A stretch of DNA of 64,000 bases from CAXBGS01 sp963975425. GTDB taxonomy: Bacteria; Planctomycetota; Planctomycetia; Pirellulales; Pirellulaceae. Positions within the stretch are counted from its first letter, which is position 1; each line of letters starts with the position of its first letter. The stretch spans positions 62,001-126,000 of the forward strand of contig CAXBGS010000001.1 of the NCBI GenBank assembly GCA_963975425.1, in the 5' to 3' direction. Of this stretch, positions 1 to 9,752 are shown piece after piece. The notes below the pieces were generated by a model, which was not told where the DNA came from, did not search any database, and worked only from the letters and a program-made list of their open reading frames with translations. A program made the position numbers and the translations under genes.

Positions 1-91
1 CCCACCGCGCCCTCACGCCCGCTTGCACCGGCCCCGCCGCTCCATTGCAACGCGGAAAGATTTTCACAACGCCTTACCCTAGCTTTGAAAC

Positions 92-2182
92 ATGCCGTTA
101 AGAGTTCTACCACTGATTCTTGCCTTCCTGGTGTCCTGCCTCGTGACGGGATTCGCCACATCGGCTGCCGACAAGCGTCCGGACAAGCCAAACGTGGTGT
201 TGATTCTTACCGATGACCTCGGCTGGCAAGATGTGAAGTGCTATGACATTGACAAGCCGTCACCGATGGAAACGCCCAACATCGATGCCTTTGCGAAAAA
301 GGGAGTGATGTTCTGGCAGGGTTATTCGCCGGCGCCCACCTGCGCGCCGTCTCGCTGTGCAATCCTGAGTGGCAATCATCCGGCCCGCGCCCAAAAGACT
401 CACGTCGTGGGTGGTGCGCCGCCTGCACCGATCAGCCACAACAGTCGCATGATGGATCCGTGGTACAGCGGCCGGATGCCAGAGAACGAACTGACATTGG
501 CAAAGGCATTGCAACAAAACGGGTACACCACCGGACATTGCGGCAAGTGGCATATCGCGATCGATCACAACGCGTTTCCGCAGCCATTGGATGTGGGATT
601 CGACTTCACACGATCCAACCGCGGTTCACGGTCGTCGATGAAAGACCGGTTAACGGGTTTCGCAACGACATCGGACAACGATCCCTATCGTTTGGATGAA
701 AACGGATATCCTTTTCACCAAACGAACGAAGACGCCTTGACGTTCCTGCGGGAGCATCAGGACGAACCGTTCTTTCTGTATTACGCAACTTGGCTCGTTC
801 ACGCTCCCATCCATACGCGATCGCAAGAGCGATTGCTGAAATACGCGAAACGACTGGGCATTGACCCGGCCAACACTCCGACGAAAGAAACGCCTGGGCA
901 ATTAAATCCGTTCTACTGTGCAATGGTCGAAGAACTAGATCATTACATCGGAGTCGTCTTTGATTACCTGGACAAAACCGCTGACCCGCGTTGGCCTGGC
1001 CATCGACTGAGCGAGAACACCTACGTGATTTTCACGTCGGACAATGGCGGCATGGAGGGCGGTTCGACAGAACGCTATACCGACAACGAACCATTGGCAC
1101 GAGGAAAAATATCGGCCATGGAAGGTGGAACACGCGTCCCCTTGCTGATCGCCGGACCAGGGATTCCGGCCGGAGTTCAAACCGATGTGGTGGCCAACGG
1201 TCTGGATTTCTATCCCACCATTCTTTCGATGACTGGCACGCCGCGACCGGCGGATAAAAACCTAGACGGTTGTGACCTCATGCCGTTGCTGACCGGTGAC
1301 CCCACGGATTCTCAACTTGCCAAACAAGCCGACGACTCGGTTCGCGACACCATGGTCTGGCATTTCCCGCACGGCAGTGCTTTGGAAAGCACAATCCGCA
1401 TTGGCGACTACAAACTGGTCCGCAACTACGATCACATCGCCAACGCGGGCACGGCTCCTTTGGAATTATTTCAGCTATACGATTCGTCCGGTGGCCACAC
1501 ACGCCGGGTTGATCTCGAGGAAGCGAAAAATCTGGCTGATCAAATGCCTGAACTGACCGCCGAGATGAATTCAAAGCTGACCACAGCGTTAACAGAAATG
1601 GATGCGAGTTATCCTTATTACAATCCGGCCAGTCGCGATCCGCTGCCGAACCAAGAAAAGGTATGCACCATCCTGTCGCACGTTGTGCAGGGGAAACGGG
1701 TCATGTTTACGTTTCAAGAAAACGGTACCCGCGTGATCCGTGCAGATCTGATCTACACGCTCAACGGCGGCCAGCGGTACGAAGAATGGTTCCGCACGCC
1801 TGCCACGTTAGTGAATGACCACGAAGTCACTGCGGAAATCCCCAACGGAACGACTCACTATTACCTCAACCTCATTGATGAAAATCAGTTTCTGCGTAGC
1901 TATCCGGAAGTCACGGGCAAAAAGAAAAAATCTTTTGCCGATACGGCGATCAGCACTAAAAACGTAGCTGCCACCGCACCGAAGCAATCCGCAACCAAGC
2001 GGAAGATCGATCGCAACATTCCGTTCGATCGATGGGACACCGACAAAGACGAACACCTGTCGCTGCAAGAATACAAAACCGGACTGGCAGATGGCCCAAA
2101 TCTTAACGAACGCTTCAAACGGTTCGACAGAGACAACAATGGCAAAGTTTCGCGAGAGGAGTTTGTGGAAAGAAAACGCTAA
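92..2182 (+). CDS. Secreted sulfatase with C-terminal EF-hand pair
   Basis: Formylglycine-dependent (type I) sulfatase, expected to remove sulfate esters from polysaccharide outside the cytoplasm. A signal peptide covers about residues 1-26. The metal-binding DD is at 41-42, the maturation core CAPSR is at 84-88 with Cys84 as the formylglycine precursor, CGKWH is near 150 and SDNGG near 316, so the active site looks complete. The last 60 residues carry two canonical EF-hand loops (DTDKDEHLSLQE and DRDNNGKVSREE), an addition common in planctomycetes and probably calcium-binding. It is the first of seven same-strand genes of a sulfated-glycan locus. The substrate cannot be read from the sequence. 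The ATG at 92 places the signal peptide correctly. Confidence 0.93.
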   Translation: MPLRVLPLILAFLVSCLVTGFATSAADKRPDKPNVVLILTDDLGWQDVKCYDIDKPSPMETPNIDAFAKKGVMFWQGYSPAPTCAPSRCAILSGNHPARAQKTHVVGGAPPAPISHNSRMMDPWYSGRMPENELTLAKALQQNGYTTGHCGKWHIAIDHNAFPQPLDVGFDFTRSNRGSRSSMKDRLTGFATTSDNDPYRLDENGYPFHQTNEDALTFLREHQDEPFFLYYATWLVHAPIHTRSQERLLKYAKRLGIDPANTPTKETPGQLNPFYCAMVEELDHYIGVVFDYLDKTADPRWPGHRLSENTYVIFTSDNGGMEGGSTERYTDNEPLARGKISAMEGGTRVPLLIAGPGIPAGVQTDVVANGLDFYPTILSMTGTPRPADKNLDGCDLMPLLTGDPTDSQLAKQADDSVRDTMVWHFPHGSALESTIRIGDYKLVRNYDHIANAGTAPLELFQLYDSSGGHTRRVDLEEAKNLADQMPELTAEMNSKLTTALTEMDASYPYYNPASRDPLPNQEKVCTILSHVVQGKRVMFTFQENGTRVIRADLIYTLNGGQRYEEWFRTPATLVNDHEVTAEIPNGTTHYYLNLIDENQFLRSYPEVTGKKKKSFADTAISTKNVAATAPKQSATKRKIDRNIPFDRWDTDKDEHLSLQEYKTGLADGPNLNERFKRFDRDNNGKVSREEFVERKR

Positions 2183-2281
2183 CGGCTTTGGCCGTCACGA
2201 TTTGGTTTCACGCTCGCTCGGCACGAATCACCGGTGAGCACCAAACAGTATCATGCATAATACAACCTGAGCCCCCTTTTC

Positions 2282-4060
2282 ATGTACAGCCGAATGAAAA
2301 TTGTTTCCATCGCGTTTCTATGTATGTGTGTTTTCGCGGCTGATGAAATCCATGCCGAGACAACGAAGGCGATAAAAGCATCTCGGCCGAACGTCGTTCT
2401 TGTGATGACCGACGATCAGGGCTACGGCGACTTGGCTTGTCACGGTAATCCCGTTTTGCGGACACCGAACCTGGACCGCTTGTATGCCGAGTCCGTGCGG
2501 ATGACCGACTTTCATGTCAGCCCGTTCTGTACACCGACACGCGCGGCATTGATGACCGGACGCTATCCCGGGCGAACAGGCGCGTATCGAACCAGCAGCG
2601 GCCGCACCATGATGCACACCGACGAACGGACCATCGCCACGGTGTTCGCCGAGGCGGGCTACAAAACCGGGATGGTGGGCAAGTGGCACCTGGGGGACAA
2701 CGCCCCGCATCGTCCGCAGGACCGAGGTTTTCAAGACGTGGTTTGGCATCGGTGCGGCGGCGTCGGGCAAGCGTCGGATCACTGGGGCAACGACTACTTC
2801 GATGACACCTATGAACGAAACGGTGAATTCGAAAAGTTCGATGGCTATTGCACAGACGTTTGGTTTCGCGAGGCGATGCGATTCATTGAAACGCATCAAT
2901 CCGAGCCGTTCTTTCTCTATCTCGCGACCAACGCGCCGCACGGCCCATACCTTGTCGATCCAAAGTGGGCAGCGCCGTACGAAACGAAAGCAAAATGGCG
3001 CAACGGTGCAAATTTCTATGGCATGATCGCGAACATTGATCACAACCTGGGTCTGCTGCGAGAAAAACTAAACGCACTTGATTTGGACGAAAACACCATC
3101 TTGGTGTTCATGACCGATAACGGGACAGCCAACGGTGGAAAATTCGAAGGACTCGATTCGTTGGTTCGCGAAGGATTCAACGCGGGCATGCGGGGCAAAA
3201 AATCTTCCGTCTACGAAGGCGGTCATCGAGTTCCGTTTTTCGTTCATTGGCCAGCCGCCAACATCGACGGCGGTCGTGACGTCACATCGCTCGCAGCTCA
3301 CATCGACGTCCTGCCGACACTGGCGGAGCTTTGTGGGATCGAGATCCCAGACAATCACCAGCCCGATGGTATCTCGTTTGCCAAGCCGTTGACCGATGCA
3401 AACGTTTCCGCACCCCGCGACCATCTGATCGTCCAGTTTCAAGGCGGCGCGTACTTCCGCGGGGCCCCTCAGCCGTGGGCCGACACATGCATCCTGCAAA
3501 AGGGCTGGCGGCTGATCAACGGGAAAGAGCTTTACGACGTGCGATCCGATCCGGCCCAACAAAATAACGCGGCGGCAAAACATCCAGACATCGTCGAGCG
3601 GATGCGAGCGCACTATCCGCCATTTTGGGATTCCGTTTCGCCTCGCATGACGCCCGTCCGCATCGATATTGGCAGTCCCGCAGAACGATCGACGGTACTC
3701 TGCTCGCAAGACTGGTACCTGCCCAACGGAAACCCGCCATGGAATTTTGGCACGATCAGTAAACTGCCGCGCACGACCGGGCCGTGGATGATCAATGTGA
3801 AAACGCCGGGACGATATCGACTGACACTGCGTCAATTTCCCAAAGAAGCAAACATGGTGATCGAAGCGGTTCGCGCAATGGTAAAAGTCGCCGGGCAGGA
3901 AAAAAACACGGAAGTGGAAAAAGGTACCCACGGCGTCGTTTTCGAAATGGACTTGCCGGCCGGACCCACAGAACTGCTGACTTATTTTTATGATCAAGAC
4001 GATCAAGCAGGCGGAGCTTACTTTACCGAGGTGAAGCTCGTTCGATCCGCAAACGAATGA
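2282..4060 (+). CDS. Secreted sulfatase (arylsulfatase A-like)
   Basis: Second type I sulfatase of the locus. A signal peptide covers about residues 1-25. The core is CTPTR at 83-87, with Cys83 as the formylglycine precursor and Thr at the fourth position in place of the usual Ser, which the C-x-P-x-R consensus allows. The DD metal ligands (44-45), GKWHLGD and the later MTDNGT segment are all present. The C-terminal 110 residues form a beta-rich extension after the sulfatase fold. An alternative start lies four codons downstream at 2294. It sits 99 bp after the first sulfatase and 46 bp before the beta-helix gene, so co-transcription is likely. Different cores and tails suggest the three sulfatases act on different linkages. 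Confidence 0.93.
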   Translation: MYSRMKIVSIAFLCMCVFAADEIHAETTKAIKASRPNVVLVMTDDQGYGDLACHGNPVLRTPNLDRLYAESVRMTDFHVSPFCTPTRAALMTGRYPGRTGAYRTSSGRTMMHTDERTIATVFAEAGYKTGMVGKWHLGDNAPHRPQDRGFQDVVWHRCGGVGQASDHWGNDYFDDTYERNGEFEKFDGYCTDVWFREAMRFIETHQSEPFFLYLATNAPHGPYLVDPKWAAPYETKAKWRNGANFYGMIANIDHNLGLLREKLNALDLDENTILVFMTDNGTANGGKFEGLDSLVREGFNAGMRGKKSSVYEGGHRVPFFVHWPAANIDGGRDVTSLAAHIDVLPTLAELCGIEIPDNHQPDGISFAKPLTDANVSAPRDHLIVQFQGGAYFRGAPQPWADTCILQKGWRLINGKELYDVRSDPAQQNNAAAKHPDIVERMRAHYPPFWDSVSPRMTPVRIDIGSPAERSTVLCSQDWYLPNGNPPWNFGTISKLPRTTGPWMINVKTPGRYRLTLRQFPKEANMVIEAVRAMVKVAGQEKNTEVEKGTHGVVFEMDLPAGPTELLTYFYDQDDQAGGAYFTEVKLVRSANE

Positions 4061-4063
4061 ACG

Positions 4064-4098
4064 TCTATCCACAGGACAGAACTTCTATCTACAGGACA
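4064..4098 (+). repeat. Two 15-bp direct repeats 20 bp apart, ahead of the beta-helix gene
   Basis: TCTATCCACAGGACA (4064-4078) and TCTATCTACAGGACA (4084-4098) differ at one base and fill most of the 46-bp gap. Each contains AGGA. The second copy could be the ribosome-binding site for the ATG at 4107, so a 20-bp duplication may have produced two Shine-Dalgarno-like sites. Confidence 0.7.
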
Positions 4099-4106
4099 AA
4101 CGTGCG

Positions 4107-6329
4107 ATGAAGCTGACTGCCTTGCTGTTGATGCTAGGAACGATGACAGTCGGGCTCTGCAATGCCGCAGAACCGGCGGCCGATTATTTCGTTGCGACCA
4201 ATGGCTCTGACGACTGGTCCGGGACGGTGGCACAGCCCAATGCGCGGCGGACAGACGGGCCGTTCGCGACGCTCGATCGAGCACGTAAAGCCGCGGGCGT
4301 CTTGGTCAATCGCGACGCGAGAGACGTTTTGGTACTGGTCCGAGGGGGAACCTATCAAATAAGCGAAACCGTCGTATTCGGGACACAGGATTCATCACAA
4401 ACGGGTTCGACGGTTACTTACGCAGCCTATCCTGGCGAAACCCCGATCTTCAGTTCGGGTTACGAAATCACCGATTGGAATCGCTTGACCAGCGTACCGC
4501 AGGGCATGCCCAAGCATGTCGCTAGAAACGTTTTGGTGGCGGATGTTTCTGCGGACTTTCGCACGCTTTACGACGACGAAGGTCTGCTGCCGCGGGCTCG
4601 TTCGAAAGGGTTCATTCCACTCTCAGGCGGCAGTCGTAACGAGCTTCATTTCCCGGCCGGTCTCTTGAACAGTGGGACGAACGTTAGAGATTTGGAAGTC
4701 ATCGTTCGTCCGCACCACGCCTGGATCGTGAACATCCTGCCGATCGCGTCCGTTGACCAGGAAAAGCAGATCGTCCGCACGTCGGTGGACGCGACGTATG
4801 CCATGAACTCGCTGCATTTCCTTAAGGATACGCCGTCGTGTTGGGTCGAAAATTCGCTACACGACCTCGACGAACCGGGCGAGTGGGCTCTGAATACGAA
4901 CGAAGGCAAGCTGTACCTTTGGCCGCGCAACGAATCACGTGTCGTCGCACCCCAGCTGACCGAACTAGTCCGTGTCGAAGGCGAAATTGACAAACAGGGT
5001 CCCACCGACACGCCGGTGCGAAACCTGTGCTTTCGTGGCCTGACGTTCATGCACGGTGACCGTTACGTGCTGTCGCCCGATGATGCCGGACTGCAGCACG
5101 ACTGGGATATGCATGACAAGGCGAACGCATTGGTCCGACTGCGCGGGACCGAAAATTGCAAGATCCAACGTTGCCGTTTCGCCCATAGCGGCAGCGGTGC
5201 GATTCGCGTTGACTTGTATGGACAACAGAACGAGATTCGCGGCAACACGATTGAGAACATGGGCGGCGCCGGTATCCTGTTGTGCGGCTATGGCCCGGGC
5301 ACCAAGGATGTCAACAAAAACAATCGCGTCGACAACAACCATATCCACGACATTGGGCGCATCTATTGGCACTCGCCTGGCATCATGGTTTGGCAAAGCG
5401 GCACCAACCGTATCGCTAACAACTTGATCCACCATACGCCGTACACCGGGATCATCATTTCAGGTTGCATGACGGATTTCTTCACCAAGAACGGCCGTGA
5501 GCTCAGCCGAACGATCCGTCGCCATGAAATTCCTCGCCTGCCAAAGCGACCGCAACAAGACGACGTCCGCCCGTACCTTCATACTCGCAACAACAAGATT
5601 GAATCCAATGAAATTCATCACGTGATGGAGAAGTTGGGCGATGGCAACGCCATCTACATTCGCGGTGCCGGCCCCGGGAATGAGATCCGGGGCAACTTCA
5701 TTCACCATTTGGTCGCCCCCATGATCATGCAGTGCGCGATCCGGACCGATGGCGGGCAACGAGACACGCTGATCTCCGAAAACCTGATCTACAAGTGCAC
5801 ATCGCAAGGCATCATCCTGAAGCTGAACAATCGCTGCGAAAACAATATCGTCGCCGACATCATCGCGCCACCTCGCGGTTATTACCTGGCGGTTAGAGAA
5901 GGACCGATGACGGGCGCAACCATCAAACGAAACATTTTTTACTCGTCGACATCAGAATGCACGTTCATTGATGAGCTTCCACCAGGAAAAGGTCGCACGA
6001 CCGAAGACCGCAGAGGACGTGTCATCGCATCATCAAAGCAAGCCGACACCGATTTCAACATCTATTACTGCGCGAGCGATGATGATGTCGCCAAACAGTT
6101 GCTCGAGCAACAACAGCTTGCCGGCGTGGACCGACACAGTTTGGCGGTTGATCCAATGTTCCGAGACCCGGCCAACGGCGACTTCCGATTTCACCAAAAT
6201 TCACCGGCGCTAAAGCTTGGCATCGTCCCATTCGATCGATCGAAAGTCGGCTTGAATGACGATTGGTTCGTCAAAAGTGAGAACGGCGGGTCCGCCGAGG
6301 ATATAAAATCAGGCCGTGAAGAAGAATGA
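4107..6329 (+). CDS. Secreted right-handed parallel beta-helix protein
   Basis: Signal peptide at residues 1-20, then the YFVATNGSDDWSGT opening typical of secreted parallel beta-helix (pectate-lyase-fold) proteins. The central region (about 330-600) has many short N-I-x-x-N/H-x-I-H-D type rungs such as NNHIHDIG, NNLIHHTPYTG and GNFIHHL, the pattern of a right-handed beta-helix. Proteins of this fold include polysaccharide lyases, glycoside hydrolases and sugar epimerases. Flanking sulfatases suggest a role on a sulfated glycan, but I cannot identify a catalytic residue set or substrate. The 740-residue length is normal for planctomycete members. Confidence 0.88.
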   Translation: MKLTALLLMLGTMTVGLCNAAEPAADYFVATNGSDDWSGTVAQPNARRTDGPFATLDRARKAAGVLVNRDARDVLVLVRGGTYQISETVVFGTQDSSQTGSTVTYAAYPGETPIFSSGYEITDWNRLTSVPQGMPKHVARNVLVADVSADFRTLYDDEGLLPRARSKGFIPLSGGSRNELHFPAGLLNSGTNVRDLEVIVRPHHAWIVNILPIASVDQEKQIVRTSVDATYAMNSLHFLKDTPSCWVENSLHDLDEPGEWALNTNEGKLYLWPRNESRVVAPQLTELVRVEGEIDKQGPTDTPVRNLCFRGLTFMHGDRYVLSPDDAGLQHDWDMHDKANALVRLRGTENCKIQRCRFAHSGSGAIRVDLYGQQNEIRGNTIENMGGAGILLCGYGPGTKDVNKNNRVDNNHIHDIGRIYWHSPGIMVWQSGTNRIANNLIHHTPYTGIIISGCMTDFFTKNGRELSRTIRRHEIPRLPKRPQQDDVRPYLHTRNNKIESNEIHHVMEKLGDGNAIYIRGAGPGNEIRGNFIHHLVAPMIMQCAIRTDGGQRDTLISENLIYKCTSQGIILKLNNRCENNIVADIIAPPRGYYLAVREGPMTGATIKRNIFYSSTSECTFIDELPPGKGRTTEDRRGRVIASSKQADTDFNIYYCASDDDVAKQLLEQQQLAGVDRHSLAVDPMFRDPANGDFRFHQNSPALKLGIVPFDRSKVGLNDDWFVKSENGGSAEDIKSGREEE

Positions 6330-6356
6330 TTTCCTCGCCCTTGAAAAGACGACCCA

Positions 6357-9300
6357 ATGAGCAATCCGAAATTACTTTTTGCAGTGTTGCTTGTCTCTCA
6401 ACTGTGGGCCGATCATCTATCGGCACAGTTCTTCTTGGTCAAAGATGGCCAACCTCGCTCGGAAATCATCATCGCCGAATCGCCAACCCGAATGCAGCGT
6501 TTGGCGGCAGCGGAGTTCCGGCAACAGATCGAAAAAATCTGTGGCGTTCGACTACCCATCGTGACCCGTCCGACTGGTCAGGCTGTTAAAGTCTTCATCG
6601 GTGCGAGCACGCACAATCCGGTCAGTGCAGATGGACTTTCGCACGGAGCCTATCGCATCACCAGCGGCGACGACTGGCTGACTTTGATCGGCGATGACAG
6701 CGACTTTGTGCCAGCAGAACCGTTCGCCCGGAGCAACAGCGATATCCCTCGCGCGCTCGCGAAGTGGAGAGCCATCGTAGAAGCGCCGTACGGCTTACCC
6801 AGTCGCGGATTGTACAAGCACCGTATGCGATTGCCCAGTGACGTCGGCTTGCCCGATGCAGTCGTCACGAAACCGAACGAATCGTTTGAAGCCTGGGGGC
6901 TGGATGAACGTGGCAGCTTTAATGCGGTCTGCGGATTTCTACGCAAACTGGGTGCTCGCTGGTATATGCCGGGTGAAATCGGAGAAGTGCTGCCACAACT
7001 CGCTTCGATCCCGTTGCCAAAGATTGACGAAACGGTAAAGCCGGACTTCCGCCTGCGACAGTTCAATTTCCGCTTTGGCAACTGCGGCGAAAAAACCGCG
7101 ATGTGGGCGATGCGATTGGGCATTCGCAATGACGAACGTCTGATGATCGCGCACGGCTTGTCGCGGATGACCAATCACGACGAGGTCTTTGCGGCACACC
7201 CCGAGTGGTTCGCGATCTATGGCGGCAAGCGTGACTTCCAGTCCGGCGATTCGAAATGCCAACTCTGCTATTCCGATCCAGGTCTGTTTCAAGAGACCGT
7301 GCGTTTCGCGCGAGCACTCTTGGATACCTTTCCGCTTGAGACGGTTTCGATCATGCCGCCGGATGGCTACACCGCCATCTGTCAATGTAAAGACTGTATG
7401 GGCAAGGATTCACCTGAACGTCACGAACGGGGTCGTCTATCAAACCATGTCTGGGATTTCGTCAATCGTGTTGCAATCGAAGTCGCCAAAACGCACCCGA
7501 ACGGCAGAATCATCAACTGTGCGTATGGTGCATACACCTTACCGCCTGACAACATCGGCAAATTGGATCCCCATGTTCAAGTGTGTATTGTTGGCGGGCG
7601 CCGACCGATCAACAAAGTGGGCGCCAAAGGTGAAGGCCCAGTCGCCCCCGATGTCCTGCGATCGGCATGGGCTCAGAAGACCGACAACCCACTGCTGATA
7701 TTCGAAAACTTTCCGTTCACGGATCGCGGTTGGTACCTTCCTTCTTTTGCGCCCGAGGCTCTGATTGAGACGGTCAAGGCGACAAAAGGGCTGTCCGAGG
7801 GCGAAGACATCTGGCTTAGCGCGGGACGCGATTTCGCCACCGACAATATTGGGTTCAATCACATCCTCGTTTACTTCACGGCGCGTTCGTATTGGGGAGG
7901 CCCTCATCTCGATACCGAGGGAATGATTCAAGAATATTGCCGACTGTTCTACGGTCCAGCCGCATCAGAAATGCGAGCGTTCTTGCGATATTGCGAAGCC
8001 AACTGGAAAGAAATGGAACAGGACAAGACGAGGGCCGATAAAGCTCTCGCGATGTTCGCCGCCGCCCAAGCGAAAGTGGATTCCGACAGTCTTTACGCAA
8101 AGCGGCTCGCCACCATCGACCGTTACCTTGACGGGCTGCGATCGAAGGCGCAGCAACTCGCACAAAAACGCGGTCAAGTTCCTGTCGTCCGACTCGTCGG
8201 CAAAACGGACGAAATCATCATCGATGGCCGACTGGACGACGCCTATTGGCAAAATTGTCCGACTGCGGCAACGGGCATGTTGCGGGAACTGCAAACTGGG
8301 CGTCGACCAACATTCGGCACGCATTTCAAGACGGGGTGGATCGGGACAGATTTGTATTTCGCCATCCGATGTGATGAACATAAAAACGAAACGCCTCGAA
8401 ACGCGGCAACGTCCGACGACGATCCAGCCATCTGGCACGGAGACGCGATCGAATTGCTGATCGCCACCGAAACGCACAGCTATTATCAAATCGCGATCAG
8501 CCCCAGCGGCGCCGTCGTGGACCTGGATCGTGGCGCGACCCGAAAGGGCGCACTGGGATGGGACTCCAAAGCCGAGGTCGCCACGCACATCGCCGACGAC
8601 CACTGGACGGTCGAAATCCGCATGCCGATCACGTCAGATGAAAACGATCCGCTGAATCAGATCATTGGACGCAAACCAATCCAAAGTCTGCCATGGCACA
8701 TCAACGTCTGCCGGCAACGCATACGGGACGACGGTCATGAATACAGTGCGCTCTCACCCACGAGCTCGAAAAGCTTTCATGATTCCATGAAGTTTGCTCA
8801 TTTCTATGCCGGCAAATCACATCGGTTCGAATTCGACCCAAAGGTGACCGACTTTGCATCGGAATTCGCTAAGGCGACTCGTCAACGCAAACCGGCCCCC
8901 TTTATTATGCTCGCCGAATTACCTGACGTGACTGACTTTCAAAAAGCCATCGCGTTAGAGCAAGCTGCGCTGTTGGACAAAGCGACAGCGTCGGAACTGA
9001 TCGAGCGAATTCCTATCGAGGCGGTGCGTAAGTCCGTCCAACTGCGTCTTGGCAAGGCCTCCATCATGATCGATCAATTCGCCGATGAAGACATCTCTCG
9101 GTGGCCGTTCTGGAAACGGAGTGACGGCTATTTTTCGAGGGGGCGGGCCCACTTGGCGATCAAGAACGGAGCGGCTGCGGAGCGGGATCTTAACGCAGCG
9201 CTCCGGTGGACGAGTGATGAAAAAATGCGCCAATCCATCCACAATGCTATTGGACGCAATCGCGAAACGAACTTGACCGACGATCAGGGCGCTCTTTCCG

Positions 9301-9608
9301 CGTACCGCGCTGTCATTGAACACCGCGAGCGACTCGGTGGGTCGGATGAGTTTTCTGCGGCGCAATCCATCGCCCGCATCCTGAAGCCCCAGGGGAAATT
9401 CGAAGAAGCACTCGCAACGCTCGCCCGAATCGATACAGAAAATCAACGCGGCACATGGCGGTACTCAACGTTGCTTGCACGCGGCGAAGTTCACCGAGCT
9501 GCTGGCGACATCGCTAAAGCCCGAGAAGTCTTCCAAAAAATCCTCGACGACTCAGATACCGACGCACGCTTTCGCGCCGTGGCAGAAACACGACTGCGGG
9601 AACTCTGA
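6357..9608 (+). CDS. DUF4838 protein with CBM9-like domain and helical tail
   Basis: Large secreted protein (signal peptide about 1-23). Residues about 30-180 resemble the alpha-glucuronidase-like N-terminal domain that precedes DUF4838. The DUF4838 core spans about 190-600, with HPEWFAIY near 281 and a Cys cluster (CQLCYS, CQCKDCMG) near 305-346. Residues about 611-824 look like a family 9 carbohydrate-binding domain (IIIDGRLDDAYW at its start, then IWHGDAIELLI). The last 200 residues are helical and TPR-like (RAHLAIKNGAAAERDLNAAL, ALATLARID). It lies 27 bp after the beta-helix gene. Family context points to a glycoside-hydrolase-like function, but this is unproven and no catalytic pair can be named with confidence. 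Confidence 0.85.
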   Translation: MSNPKLLFAVLLVSQLWADHLSAQFFLVKDGQPRSEIIIAESPTRMQRLAAAEFRQQIEKICGVRLPIVTRPTGQAVKVFIGASTHNPVSADGLSHGAYRITSGDDWLTLIGDDSDFVPAEPFARSNSDIPRALAKWRAIVEAPYGLPSRGLYKHRMRLPSDVGLPDAVVTKPNESFEAWGLDERGSFNAVCGFLRKLGARWYMPGEIGEVLPQLASIPLPKIDETVKPDFRLRQFNFRFGNCGEKTAMWAMRLGIRNDERLMIAHGLSRMTNHDEVFAAHPEWFAIYGGKRDFQSGDSKCQLCYSDPGLFQETVRFARALLDTFPLETVSIMPPDGYTAICQCKDCMGKDSPERHERGRLSNHVWDFVNRVAIEVAKTHPNGRIINCAYGAYTLPPDNIGKLDPHVQVCIVGGRRPINKVGAKGEGPVAPDVLRSAWAQKTDNPLLIFENFPFTDRGWYLPSFAPEALIETVKATKGLSEGEDIWLSAGRDFATDNIGFNHILVYFTARSYWGGPHLDTEGMIQEYCRLFYGPAASEMRAFLRYCEANWKEMEQDKTRADKALAMFAAAQAKVDSDSLYAKRLATIDRYLDGLRSKAQQLAQKRGQVPVVRLVGKTDEIIIDGRLDDAYWQNCPTAATGMLRELQTGRRPTFGTHFKTGWIGTDLYFAIRCDEHKNETPRNAATSDDDPAIWHGDAIELLIATETHSYYQIAISPSGAVVDLDRGATRKGALGWDSKAEVATHIADDHWTVEIRMPITSDENDPLNQIIGRKPIQSLPWHINVCRQRIRDDGHEYSALSPTSSKSFHDSMKFAHFYAGKSHRFEFDPKVTDFASEFAKATRQRKPAPFIMLAELPDVTDFQKAIALEQAALLDKATASELIERIPIEAVRKSVQLRLGKASIMIDQFADEDISRWPFWKRSDGYFSRGRAHLAIKNGAAAERDLNAALRWTSDEKMRQSIHNAIGRNRETNLTDDQGALSAYRAVIEHRERLGGSDEFSAAQSIARILKPQGKFEEALATLARIDTENQRGTWRYSTLLARGEVHRAAGDIAKAREVFQKILDDSDTDARFRAVAETRLREL

Positions 9609-9752
9609 CAATTCCAAAAGGCAACTCCGCTGCGCCGATCACACCGCGCCGACTCAACTGTGCCGATCATTACTCGCCTCGACTTGCTAACAACCCGATT
9701 GCTAACAAAGCTGCACGCTTCCATTCTCTAATCCAAATATCAAAACAAAACC

